Positions 32,406-43,399 of a stretch of 64,000 nucleotides of DNA are shown in pieces. The position numbers were made by a program, and so were the translations under genes. The notes beneath the pieces were generated by a model. The model worked only from the letters and a program-made list of their open reading frames with translations, was not told the origin of the DNA and searched no databases. Positions within the stretch are counted from its first letter, which is position 1. Each line of letters starts with the position of its first letter. Source of the stretch: Argopecten irradians (taxonomy: Eukaryota > Mollusca > Bivalvia > Pectinida > Pectinidae); assembly GCF_041381155.1 (NCBI RefSeq), contig NC_091134.1:70240469-70304468 (forward strand), written 5' to 3'.

Positions 32406-34593
32406 TTTATGTGTGGTGACAAAGATAAGACATGTTCATATGATAATGTCATCAGGATTTGTACTTCAAAAAGATGTTGTTTTCAAAATTATTGAAAGCC
32501 AGTTTTGGCACAAGGCACTTAGCCTTGAAATGGTTGCACTGATACAAAAGGAAATTGAAAAAGAATACTCTGTTAAGTTTTCTGCTACTAACAGTGACAG
32601 GAACAGATTACGTTCATTTCTATTCAAGCTGAAATCAGATGGTTTGAGAAAAAAAAGAAAGGGTGGAAGACAGTTTGAGGCATTTAAGAATCAGCTGCAT
32701 CATGAGAAATACACTTGGTTTGTTGAGGTTACACATGACCAGAGTAACAACTTGGAAAGGGAAAATGAAAATCTCAGGAAAGAAAATGAATTTTTGAAAC
32801 AAGAAATTAAAGAAAATATAACACATATAAGACATGTAGAGAAAAAATGGAAAGCATCCTGTGAAAGGTTTCAGGAAAAATTAAACTCTGTTACTCCTGT
32901 TTCGGTTAAGCGCAAAAAACCGTTAAGTGATTGTACTAATTCTTATGTGAGCAAAATTCGAAAGTCAGAAATTGGAGAGTGCAAGAAAGCTTTACAATTT
33001 TTTGAATCGGATGAATGTAGTGTAGTTGAGGTGACTGTGATTAGAAATGGAAAGAAAGAGATTCTGTCATTGGTGGATGATTCTGATGTGTCATCAGAGA
33101 AAATACTTGACATGAATATGTTGATATATGTCCTTGACACATTTCATATTTCGCGGTCAGGTTATCATGAATTGAGCATGCTCTTCAAGTCTTTGCCTCG
33201 AAGTTTTTCTGTATCAGAACAAATTCATTTGATTAATTCCAGCTTTAATATTAGAGAAACTCCCGATGGGTTAGGAGTACAACAATCATTGAGGGAAAGG
33301 ATAATGGCTGTTGTGAAAAAACTGATTGAGCAGGATTCTTGTAATTTTGAAGATACATTGCACATAAAAATATCAGGGGATGGTACGAAAGTTGGCAAAA
33401 AACTGCATGTGGTTAACTTTTCTTTCACTATCATGAATGAGGCTCGTTGCGGCTCAGTGGAAGGGAACTACCCCATTGCTATTATAAGGACAAAGGAAAA
33501 GTATGAGGAACTGAAACTGGCTTTGAAAGATTTTCAAATGGAGGTGAAGCAGTTACAAAACTGTGAAGTACAAATCTGTGAAAAAACATATAAAGTAAAA
33601 CTTTATCTTGGCGGTGACTACAAATTTTTGTTAACTGCTTTAGGAATGCAGTCAATTTGTTCGCAGTACTCGTGCCTTTATTGTAAATGCCCTAAGCAGG
33701 AAAGGGGAGATTTGGAAAAACAGTGGTCAATTAAAAACTGTGCCTTTGGAGCTCGACCTGTTGACTATGTGTATGAAGCAAACAAAAGTAAAAAGAGAAA
33801 GCAGGCAACATATTCTGTGGTTAATGAACCCATTTTTCCAGAGATACACCTCACTGATGTAGTTATAGATGTTTTGCACTTGTTTCTCAGAATAACTGAC
33901 AAGTTAACTGCTTTGTTAATTATGGAACTTAGAACACTAGACAACATAGCAACAAAAAGCACTTTTCCGTCCGGTTTAGATAAGACCAAAGCAAAACATA
34001 TAGCACAGTTTGAAATGGTCATGGAGCAGCTGGGCATTCATTTTGAATTTGGAGTTGAAAAAGACACATCAAAACTATACTACACTGACTTGAATGGGCC
34101 AGAGAAGCGTTTGCTTTTCCAGAAATTGCAAATTTCAGATATTCTGGAAGACCAAGAAAGATCAGATGGTATTCAAGATCTTTGGAATGGATTTTTAGAA
34201 ATTCATGATTTACTACGCTCTGACAACCCATATCATGCTGTTGTGAAAGAAAAAGTCCAGTTATGGGGGTCAAAATTTGTGATTCTGTATCAGTCCCGAG
34301 ACATTACTCCATACATGCATATCCTATTTTACCATGTGGCTGAACTTATTGAAATACATGGAAATATTTCAAAGTTTACTCAGCAGGGACTTGAAAAGAT
34401 GAATGATGTATGTACAAAGGCTTACTTCAGGAGCACTAATCACAAGAACAACACTGCATTGAAGCAGATTCTTGAAAAACAAAACAGACAGCATCTCTTA
34501 GAGCACAATTTTCGTGACAAGGAAAAGACAGTGACATGCAGCAATTGCAAGAAGGTAGGTCACAGATGTGGAAAATGTCCAGAAATATGCTGA
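32406..34593 (+). CDS. RAG1/Transib-like DDE transposase-derived protein, exon 5
   Basis: The exon begins after ATTGTACTTTTAG (73-bp intron) in the phase left by exon 4, giving a protein of about 966 residues. Visible in order (full-length numbering): a helical N-part; a coiled coil with ENENLRKENEFL at about 352-398; an RNase H-like core with D563 in SGDGT; a CLYC zinc pair (C661, C664); D726 in IDVLHLF; HILFYH (H876, H881); E901 in QQGLEKMN; and a C-terminal CCHC knuckle (CSNCKKVGHRCGKC). CxxC, HxxxxH and the acidic triad are in the same order as in RAG1. The H-to-E spacing of 20 residues equals that of vertebrate RAG1 (H942 to E962). All catalytic residues are present and the frame is unbroken. 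No RING or nonamer-binding region is seen. Without splicing, translation could start at ATG 32440. Confidence 0.82.
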
Positions 34594-35573
34594 TCGATCT
34601 AGTCAGACACTTGAGTATCAGGAGTTGGTACTATCACTGTGGTGATTTAAATAGGATCACATATATTTTAAAGGAGTGGTGAAAAAGTTAAAAGACTACA
34701 AGACAATGCTATATGACTTACCTGATTGATAAGTGATACACATGTACATACAAAAATGTACATGTACATTATGTACATGTATTTACGAAATATACACAAT
34801 TTAGTTTTGGAATGCAGGTAGCATTATATTTATGTATTAAAAATCAAATATTTGTCTTTGTTATTTCTTTCCATGAAAGCTGTCGTATTTTAATTGGAGA
34901 ATTTTTTTACTGTTGTCTAGTCATCTGTCAAGATTTTTTTTAAATTGATTTTTTATGATATTAATTATTTACCTTTGTGTTGATTGTGATCTAACTTTTC
35001 TTTTATTTTTAAATTATTTTTTTGTGTTGTTGAACTGTTCTTATGTGTCTGTTTAAATAAAAAAATGAACTCTTGGTATGTTGTTAAGTTTTAATTTATT
35101 TCATCTTGTCAAAATATATAAAAATTAATATTCACATTTGAGGAAATGAGAATGATGTGTACAACATGTATATATACAATGCATATGAGGGTTGTATATT
35201 GTACAGATATTGAATAAAACCTAATATTGAACATATGCCCATATAAATAAAAATGCATTTATTATAGATCTGCAAAACATGAACATGTATACATGTACAT
35301 TGTAATTGGTGTCAAGTTTGATGACACTGGCTGTTGTAAGAAAAAAAACCAATTGAAATACCATATTTTGTAATATTAAATAGGATATTTTTAATGATGT
35401 TTATTATGATTAGACATTTCTATCTTAAATGTTTTCGATTTTCGTTCTTAAAAGTAAAACTTCAATGCCAATGTCTAGGGCGGAATAAATTTTATAGGGT
35501 AACAAATTCCCTTGGTACACACCGTCCGACTCCAAATTCTATTTAAATGACGGGGTTTTCTCAAAACAAATCA
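34594..35573 (+). other. 3' untranslated and downstream sequence
   Basis: AT-rich. Overlapping ATGTAC words at 34738-34785 form a small palindromic cluster. No gene is seen. Confidence 0.5.
35056..35061 (+). terminator. polyadenylation signal, RAG1-like gene
   Basis: AATAAA about 465 bp after the stop, followed by a T/G-rich stretch (TTGGTATGTTGTTAAGTTTT). Another AATAAA lies near 35212. The exact 3' end is unknown. Confidence 0.45.
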
Positions 35574-35700
35574 TTTCATTGGTTGATAAAATTAGATGAT
35601 GGTAAATCTCTCTACGTCATACTAAAGGTAATAGGGGATTGGTCGAGAACAAGAGAAGTTATATATACGAAACCCGGGAACTCCTGCAAAGCGCACCTTT
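35574..35700 (+). promoter_or_regulatory. candidate RNA polymerase II promoter
   Basis: Two inverted CCAAT boxes (ATTGG at 35578-35582 and 35638-35642) lie upstream of a TATATATA box at 35660-35667. The region is more GC-rich than its flanks. The spacing is plausible for a TATA promoter firing near 35690. The only open frame downstream is the weak one at 35846. Confidence 0.35.
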
Positions 35701-35845
35701 AGTTCTCGTTAACTGATGGTCTCATGAGTTCAGAAGAAACGATTTTGACGGTGAAATTTCATCTGCTTTGCTATCAAACATATATTTAATATTCTCAGAA
35801 ATACTTAAACTATCAGCAGATGGAAGTAATAATGATACTTTTTAA

Positions 35846-36175
35846 TTGATTGAAAATAACAGACAAAAAACTGTACAGTATCGAGCTTTCCTCCTCGACA
35901 AACGCACTTACTTAGCAAGAACGATAACTCTGTATATTTTTCGGAGTACAAATATTTCCCGCTATGGAGGAGGTATTTTCATCTTCAAAATCGAGGGAGT
36001 TAGGGTAGCATGTACTGTTATCCCTGAGCAGAAAGAATGGGTTGACTGTGTGGTGTTATTATCTAAACATCGGTTTTATCAATTTTGCGAATATTCATAT
36101 TTATCAGACAATGTGGAAAACATTGCTTTATATCATGTGTATTGTCAAAACAGTGAAATTCCGGTAAAATCGTAA
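35846..36175 (+). CDS. doubtful open frame, 100-odd residues
   Basis: An open frame starting from TTG, or internally, codes for a peptide with regular hydrophobic spacing (GGGIFIFKIEGVRVACTVIP, WVDCVVLLSKHRFYQFC). No family is recognised. Part of its nucleotide sequence (TTTTCATCTTCAAAAT then GGGAGT) resembles the repeat at 19720-19755, so it may be repeat-derived. It could be an exon driven by the promoter-like region upstream, but no splice site is convincing. Confidence 0.2.
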   Translation: MIENNRQKTVQYRAFLLDKRTYLARTITLYIFRSTNISRYGGGIFIFKIEGVRVACTVIPEQKEWVDCVVLLSKHRFYQFCEYSYLSDNVENIALYHVYCQNSEIPVKS

Positions 36176-36413
36176 ATTACTTTAAATATCCATCATTGAT
36201 TCACAAGCACACCACCATATTGTTTTATTTTCGTCTTTGATTAGTCAGCTAAACCTGCCTATATTATTAGTCTTTATCTATGTAAAAAAAACTTATTATA
36301 AAGGCAGGTTTAGTGGACTTAACTTTGATATGAACGCCTATTTCCAAAAATCTATATAAGAAAAAAAGTAAGTCATCAGAAAAATTTGGCTTTTCACCAG
36401 AGCAGATCATTAA

Positions 36414-36570
36414 AGGCCCACTACCTTTCCGAAACGGCTTTTAATTTTTTAAATGGGAATGTAAAACAAGATCGATAAATTTGTAGAGTCCTAAAAATTA
36501 TTATCTTACCGTTGATACTACACTTATCTTCACCTTCTGAACGATTTGATTAAAATAAATATATACTTCC
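36414..36570. mobile_element. TTAA MITE, left-half fragment
   Basis: Starts at a TTAA with AGGCCCACTACCTTTCCGAA and continues through ACCTTCTGAACGATTTGATT, as in the complete copies at 53644-54045 and 58240-58638. It stops where LINE sequence begins; the right half is not found nearby. Confidence 0.8.
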
Positions 36571-38101
36571 AATGTCCTGTGCACTAGTCGTAGAGCCGAC
36601 TTAGAATTCCACATAGGTGAAGTTGTGTGGACTGAGATCAAGTTTCCAAATAAAAAATACCTTCTCTGCACAGTATACTGACCTCCAAATTGCATACACA
36701 CTTTTTGGAATTCCTTCCGGTTCTCCCTTGAATACTCATTGTAGGCGATATCAATGTAGACCTTCTTACAGCAGACAGAAATCATCCTTTCATAAGCACG
36801 ATAAATCACTTTCATCTCACCAATGTAATAGACAGACCGAGTAGAATCGGGCGCACGTGCGACACACTCCTTGACGTTATTCTTTTATCTGACACATGTA
36901 GTCACACCTTTGCGGACACTATTGATATAGATCGTGATATCTCTGATCATCAGGCGACTTGTGTAGAATTGACTGTAGGCACAACGATAACTAAAAACTT
37001 TAATAGTAAAATCTGATGTTATAATGATGCAAATTTTGATCTTTTTAATAATAAATTAAAGACGACTGACTGGACTGAACTTTTTTCTCAAACAGGTAAT
37101 GTAGATGACATGTGTCAAGTTTTTTTCAGATAAATATTTAGGCATAGCAGACACGTGCATTCCTTCCAAAATTGTAACCATTAGGCCAAATGATAAACCA
37201 TGGTTTGACTAGGACATGAGACGAGAAATTAGGAAACGAGATAGACTGCTTCATAAATATAAATCTAATCGCACTCCGTTAAATTTAAATAACTTTAGAA
37301 AACAGCGCAATAAAGTTAACAATCAAAAGAAAAGAAAAAAAAGAATTGTTTTATGCGGACATTAATGGTCTCCTCGATAACTTTAGTAATTCAAATCCCA
37401 GAAATTTTTGGAAACTTGTCCGCAGACTTATTAAAAATTCTGATGTATCTAACTGTATTCCTCCTTTGCGGAGTGCGACTGGAATTATTGAAATTGATGA
37501 CTACACAAAGGCAAATATTTTAAACGACTACTTTATATCAATATCCAATATTGATGACAGGGGGGTGGAAGTTCCTATTGCTGAACCTAGAACTGACTCT
37601 ATAATCTCTGACGTACCAGTTACCGTAAATGCCATAATTGACATTCTCAAACCATTAAAAAGTGGGAAAGCAGTAGCACACGATTCAAGTAGTCACATTA
37701 TGCTAAAAAACACTGCAAGTGCAGTAGCCTACCCTCTTTCTATTATCTTTCGTACCTCATTAGAGACTGGATCCTTTCCTACACAATGGAAACGTGCATT
37801 AGTTATTCCTATATTTAAAAGGGTGACAAACAAGATCCTTCAAACTATAGACCCATTTCATTATTATGTACAATTGGTAAAGTATTTGAGGGACTAGTCG
37901 CAAAGTACTTACATAATTATTTGTTAGATAATTCGCTTATTTATAAATATCAGTCTGGTTTTCAACCTGGACATTCTACTACTCATCAACTCATAGAAAT
38001 CTTTCAAAATATATGTGATAATTTGGAAAAAAGACAACCAACCTGTTTAGTGTTCTGTGATATCTCTAAGGCGTTCGACTGAGTGTGGCACAGGGGATTG
38101 G

Positions 38102-38326
38102 ATTTTGTTTGTTTGTTTGTTTAGTTTTACGTCCTATTAACAGCCAGGGTCATGTAAGGACGTGCCAGGTTTGTTGGTGGAGGAAAGCCGGAGTACCCGG
38201 AGAAAAACCACCGGTCAGCGGTCAGTACCTGGCAACTGCCCCACATGGGATTCGAACCCGCATCCCAGAGGTGGAGGGCTTGTGGTAATATGTCGGGACA
38301 TCTTAACCACTCGGCCACCGCGGCTC
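38102..38326 (-). mobile_element. tRNA-derived SINE inserted in the LINE
   Basis: 225 bp, flanked by perfect 11-bp duplications CAGGGGATTGG (38091-38101 and 38327-38337). On the minus strand it has a tRNA-like head (GCCGCGGTGGCCGAGTGGTT, box B GGGTTCGAATCCC) and ends in a tail of repeated AAAC words. Removing it and one duplication restores the reverse transcriptase reading frame. Same family as 31263-31477. Confidence 0.95.
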
Positions 38327-38888
38327 CAGGGGATTGGAAAAAAAATTAACTAGCTATGGTATATCGGGAAAATTATTGATATGGTTAACTGATTATGTTA
38401 AGAACAGGTCGCAACAAGTATGTTTGGGGAATGCTAAATCTAATGTTAAAATTACTAAGGCAGGGGTGCCTCAAGGGTCTGTCCTAGGTCCCCTTTTATT
38501 TATTCTTTATATTAATGATATTACTGATAATTTAGACAGCCTATCTAGTATCTAAGCTGTTCGCTGATGATACTTCTCTTCTATGCACTGACAAATCCCC
38601 ACAAGTTATAGAACAAAAAATAAATAACGATCTCTCGAATATCAAATCTTGGGCCGATAAATGGTTAGTGAAATTTAATCCAGTAAAAACACAGGCTATC
38701 CTCATTTCGAATATTGACCTTAATTATGTAATTGATATTGTTTTTAATAATGACTTAGTTGATAGCCACCGACATCTTGGAGTGTATATTGATTCCGAGT
38801 GTAAGTGGGGCAGACATATAGACCATATCAGTAAAACTGTCACGAAACAATTAGGTGTTCTACGGAAATTAAAATTCATTCTCTCTAG

Positions 38889-39499
38889 CACAGGGACTTG
38901 GCACGATTTTTTTAAACTAACAGTATACATATATATATATTATAGTATCAAGGGTATGAACTCGGCAGTCGAGAAAAACGGACCTATTTTTTTTAAAACC
39001 GTGATTATTTTAATAAATGGGTTATATACAGTATTGACGGATATCTTACCTTAAAAAGAAATAATTTATCTTTCCATTGAGTGCTTGATGAACAAAATTG
39101 GCCAAGTATTGACGAAGTTATGGCTTGATGAATCGAGAAATTTACGAAAAATATGCTAGGTAGACATTTCCCTGTCCGGTCGAAATGTCGTCTCGGCTCT
39201 AATGGGCACCTCAAAAACCAAACCAAAACCACAAAATCTACGCTTGTGGTGGTAAACAGTACCCATAACTGTGTTCATCCACAACCTCCTTTGGAGGTGT
39301 CATGACCCGTACTTTGTAGAAACTCCATTTAAACATCGTGTAGCTCACTTACTTTAACCGTCACCGCCATGTTCATTTGTTTTTCGGAACGCTTCTCGAG
39401 TTTATTTACAAGCACAACATTACATAATTTGCATAATGTAGTCACGATGTGTAAAGTCGAGAAGCGTTCCGAAAAACAAATGAACATGGCGGTGACGGT
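38889..39499. mobile_element. rearranged second copy of the 8-bp-TSD MITE
   Basis: Starts with CACAGGGACTTGGCACGA after CTCTCTAG and matches 10450-11057 through GGCGGTGAC. The right end is then replaced by an inverted duplicate of its own sequence, so 39358-39501 is a long palindrome (CCGTCACCGCCATGTTCATT... and its complement). The normal right terminus is missing. Downstream the LINE resumes at CTCGCAGAAAAC; compared with 56640-56880, about 230 bp of LINE are lost at the junction. Confidence 0.85.
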
Positions 39500-39931
39500 C
39501 TCGCAGAAAACTCCAACTCTTATAAAATACATAATGGGCTAACCCCAACCTATCTACAAACACTCCTTCCTTCTATAGTTGCTGATAACACCTAACACCT
39601 TCTTCGTAATGCAGAAAATTACACACTTCCTAATAATAGACTTGAATCTTCAAATATATCTTTTTTCCCGTCTACCATTCGTTTATGGAACCAGTTGCCT
39701 ATAAACACTAGACATAGCGAGTCATTCTCTAATTTTAAACATGCTATCCAGAACCAAGACGTACCTGTAATACCCGACTTTTTGGCGAGGTGACTGGCGA
39801 GGGTCACCTCGCCATTGTGTTCGTGGTTGCAAAATTCTCTTACAGTCAATTTCCTCAATATGATTGGCTTAGAAATTGCTCGCAGATACTAGCGCTCCTT
39901 GCGGCAGTGTATTCAACAACTTTGATTTTAC

Positions 39932-40440
39932 CGGGAATTTTAAATAACAAATTTTGAATATGAAAGTTACTGAAATAAGCGTATCTGTAACGTTGAAATA
40001 GGAATAGTATATTACGGCTTTCATATCCTTACTAAATACACTATCCAAAAGATCTTCTGTTTGAAACTTTTCACCTGAATTGTTTACAAAGTATCTAGAC
40101 TTTTCGTCCCAAATATGGTGTTTACAATGAATGAAGACGTTTCGTTCCAAAAATGCTCCGCTCCGAAGCTGGTTCCCCACAGACGTTTTCTCCCTATTAG
40201 TGACAGTTATCCCGCAACGGAAAAAAAATAAAATCAATATTTCACCTCTAACATCAAAATTGATACCATAATGAATTTTGTAATTTGAATCAAATTTGTC
40301 TCGGAGCAAATACATTTCATGGCGAAATGGAGATGCATTTATCACGGCTGTGTTATGGCACATGGCCTTCATCCGGAACTCCTCGGGGAATAGATTCTCC
40401 AGATAATACCCGATGAGTTCAGGATGACATGAACGTAAAA
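39932..40440 (-). CDS. internal exon of an unrecognised gene
   Basis: On the minus strand a strong acceptor (GTCTTTCTTCCATTGTAG) opens a frame at 40440. It runs for about 170 codons with a balanced, clearly coding composition: ELIGYYLENLFPEEF, NASPFRHEMYLLRDKFD, IHYGINFDVRGE, NQLRSGAFLERNVFIHC, EKFQTEDLLDSVFSKD. A possible donor (CCCG then GTAAAA) is at 39931; otherwise the frame ends at a stop at 39869. No frameshift or stop interrupts it. I recognise no domain. It lies directly beside the decayed LINE, which may have entered the following intron. The upstream exons would be at higher coordinates and are not found. Confidence 0.5.
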
Positions 40441-40684
40441 CTACAATGGAAGAAAGACGACTCTAACAAAATAATATTAAAACTAACGGCAGTTATTAAG
40501 GTATGAATATTTACCACATCCATAATTATCGATAATTTTATAAGCACATCTATAAATATCAGATCATATCTATATACTAAAGCACGTTCAGAGATTACCA
40601 CTGAACCATACTTTTAAAACATTTTAGTTATTTTCACCACAGGAGCTTGACGTTCTGATCATATACATTCAGTATATTCCTTAA

Positions 40685-40925
40685 AGGATTTGTGCAGTCA
40701 AAAATGATAATTTCAGTTTATGCTGGAAATGGCTTTATTAGACCATGTAGAAACCTCTCCGTGCCGCGCGCGACCGGAATAACTTGTACACCGCCGATAT
40801 CGAGGTCAAATTTTCTGACCACCCGATTATGCATATTTTCTAGCTCTAAACCGTGTGACGTCATAATAGTCCGTGGCTTATAGCTGTACTATAACTGATG
40901 TGCTATCACTTACATCGACGGTCAC
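40685..40925 (+). mobile_element. one end of a TTAA-type MITE
   Basis: TTAA then AGGATTTGTGCAGTCAAAA; the complement of this terminus (TGCACAAATCCT then TTAA) ends the segment at 55902. Both share GTGACGTCAT/GTGATGTCAC and AGTCCGTGGCT/AGTCCGCGGCT words. The inner boundary is uncertain. Confidence 0.4.
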
Positions 40926-41529
40926 TGGAAAAGCCGATCAAATATTTTTTATGATTACTTTTGAGTGAAGTTAATCGTACAATAACTTAATAACTCGAAT
41001 ATAAATAACTAAAAGAGTGAAATTCGATGTTTCAAGACTCTAATTTATGCTCTAATAGCAGGTATCTTCGTGTAATTATGAAAGAAAATCCACACAGAAA
41101 TAAAAGTTTCAGATTTTTTGTCGAGGAGTTCAGCAACTAATAAGCTTTAATTAGATAATATTTTCCTGTAGTCTGTATCTTTGATACATTGTGAATTGCA
41201 AAGTTTGTGACTGTAAAATGAAATTTTACGTAACAATTTAAAAAAAACCTTGATTAAAGCATCAAGGATATGATGCTTGACTTACGTACACACCAGAAAC
41301 ATATATACATATATATATATATGTTTCTGGTACACGCCGATGATTGATCATTACAAACATTGTGTTGTGTGTTGCTTACTGAATAAATCGAGATACATTT
41401 ATTGCAATACCGTAAAACGTTTCAACATGTGGTAGAAAGAATTTACTTTTTATATTATAAAAGATCAAATAATTGAGATATTAAGCAAAACAAACTATTT
41501 TTTCAGACCGTGTGGTCGCTTTCCATTTT
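40926..41529. other. intergenic stretch
   Basis: AT-rich. A perfect small hairpin (CCAGAAACATATAT... and its complement) lies at about 41291-41331. Nothing else is seen. Confidence 0.45.
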
Positions 41530-42143
41530 GGAGGGCTGAAGTTGGTTGCGAGTTCCTAGTTCCTAGTTCCGTTAAATAAACGGAACTCGGGTCTGGTTCC
41601 TAGTTCCGTTTAACTTAAACGGAACTAGGAACCAGTTCCTAGTTCCGTTTAACTTAAACGGAACTAGGAACCAGACCCGAGTTCCGTTTTACAAAAGTAC
41701 TGGTCAACGAGCCGAGTTCCGTTTATTAGGATTTCTACCTCTAATTGCATGTTCAATTACATATTATATACGGGAATCGAACTTAAAGCTTACATTCATA
41801 ATACAGAACAGAATTCATATCTATAACACAGATTTCCTTAAACGGATCTGATACCTAGACCTCAGTTCCGTTTAACTTAAACGGAACTAGGAACCAGACC
41901 CGAGTTCCGTTTAACAAACATGCTGGCCAATGAGCCGAGTTCCGTTTATTAGGATTTCTACCTCTAATTGTATGTTCAATTACAAATTATATACGGGAAT
42001 CGAACTTAAAGCTTACATTCATAATACAGAACAGAATTAATATCTATAACACAGATTTCCTTAAACGGATCTGATACCTAGACCTCAGTTCCGTTTTACT
42101 TAAACGGAACTAGGAACCAGACCCGAGTTCCGTTTAACAATTT
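41530..42143 (-). repeat. left arm: 223-bp tandem units
   Basis: After the terminal repeat come palindromic GTTCCGTTTAACTTAAACGG words, then 223-bp units. CCAGACCCGAGTTCC recurs at 41671, 41894 and 42117, exactly 223 bp apart. Each unit has a GAGCCGAGTTCCGTTTATTA segment and an AT-rich part ending CAGATTTCCTTAAACGGATC. Confidence 0.93.
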
Positions 42144-43399
42144 TTATTTTTTTTCTGATATTTTAATATTCTGTTAAATTGATGTGCATTTTATCGAACT
42201 TCAAGCATAAACCAAAACTGCCTTTGAAATATACATGTATATTGTACCTATTGATCTTGGTTAAGAATATCCTTCCATGAGTCAACTAAATAGATCACAA
42301 AGAATCACCTGTTTTATGAAGTAATTGTCACAAAAACAATTGGAAATAGTAAAACAGGCTCCACGATTTCCTTAATTTTAAATCTCCATCATATAATGAT
42401 GCTTTCAATATCATATGATTATGAGTGCTATGCAATAGCGGTAGAGAGTCAGTCCCAGTATTTTTACAATTTTGAATTCCCACTTAGGATGCTACCATCG
42501 CCATATGAGCACTATCCCATACTAAATTTCAGAGAAAAAGTCGTTTATATGGAAATAAACAAATTGACCCCCCTCAAGCCCAAGGGGATAAGCCACACCC
42601 TTTGTATAATTTTGTATCCTCACCCCATACAGATACTACCTTTGCAATATTTTTGTTATATATCGTGCTAAGTTTTAGAGAAGAATTCTTTTATAAGGAA
42701 ATTAGAGTTTTTTCAATGTTAAGCCACTTTTCATGATATAATACTTACCATAACTTTAGAATTCAAATACACTACATACACCAATTTTTATAGCCCTGAA
42801 AACATTATATTTGAGAATCCCGTCTCCCTACCGTACCTTATTTCGTACTCGACAAGAGCATATATAATGGTGTCCCTTCCTAAAAACCTCTATGTAGCCA
42901 CGAGGCCAAATGACAGAGGAGGAAAGGGAGGGAGGACAGAAGGGTGGAACCCCATAAAGTTATTGTTAGTTTTACATCATGTAAATTGGTTTTACATTGA
43001 AAAACCTCAATTTCTTTTCAGTAATACGCTACCATAACTTTAGTACGCGAATTTGTCTTACCGTAATGGAGAGTCCGAAGCCAGGCAGCCCAGTCAAATG
43101 GCAAATGTAGGGGACAGGCCCCAGGCAGAGAATATAAAACAGGGTTGAATGAACAAAGGAAAAAACGGATGTACCTCCCCGTGGAAAGAGGTGCACCATT
43201 GTGAAACCTGCTCGCATAAGGTTAAAAGACCATATATGTATATAATGTATACTGAGGAGGAACAGTCACAGACTGAGTCATCGAAACTGGGCCCAAGGAA
43301 AACAGTCCATCAGAGTGGAAGGACAGAGACCGGAGGTGAAAGTAGACTGACCACGCCAAACGGCAGAAGACATGATGTCCTGGTACCTCATGAGCCCTC
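42144..43399. other. interior of the large element, no gene recognised
   Basis: AT-rich sequence with no intact frame. The segment near 42500-42650 resembles dispersed mollusc-type repeats (CCCAAGGGGATAAGCC). The right part leads into the DIRS remnant. Confidence 0.4.

Larger units (their letters stand above)
36571..39782 (+). mobile_element. decayed LINE (endonuclease plus reverse transcriptase)
   Basis: A Jockey-superfamily-like non-LTR element in pieces. 36571-37010 carries endonuclease-like words (EIKFPNKKYLLCTVY, then ISDHQATCVEL) with stops. 37346-37897 holds the start of the polymerase (NPRNFWKLVRRL, IDILKPLKSGKA, FPTQWKRALVIPIFK). 38041-38100 and 38334-38700 hold CDISKAFD, AGVPQGSVLGPLLFILYIND and a frame-shifted LFADDTSL. 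It is interrupted by a SINE (38102-38326) and a rearranged MITE (38889-39499). The tail resumes at about 39500 (LSQKTPTLIK-like) and ends near 39782. Stops and shifts make it a fossil. The same family recurs at 56632-57806. Confidence 0.9.

Noticed and set aside
34019..34273. Minus-strand frames within 32635-34273
   Set aside because: Antisense shadows of the RAG1-like exon 5.
29270..34641. CACTGTGGTG words near 29270 and 34634, resembling RAG recombination heptamers around the RAG1-like gene
   Set aside because: The two are in direct rather than inverted orientation, with no extended terminal similarity, and the first lies inside intron 1. A chance match is likely.
39619..39858. Minus-strand 79-residue frame
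   Set aside because: Mostly antisense to the tail of the decayed LINE.
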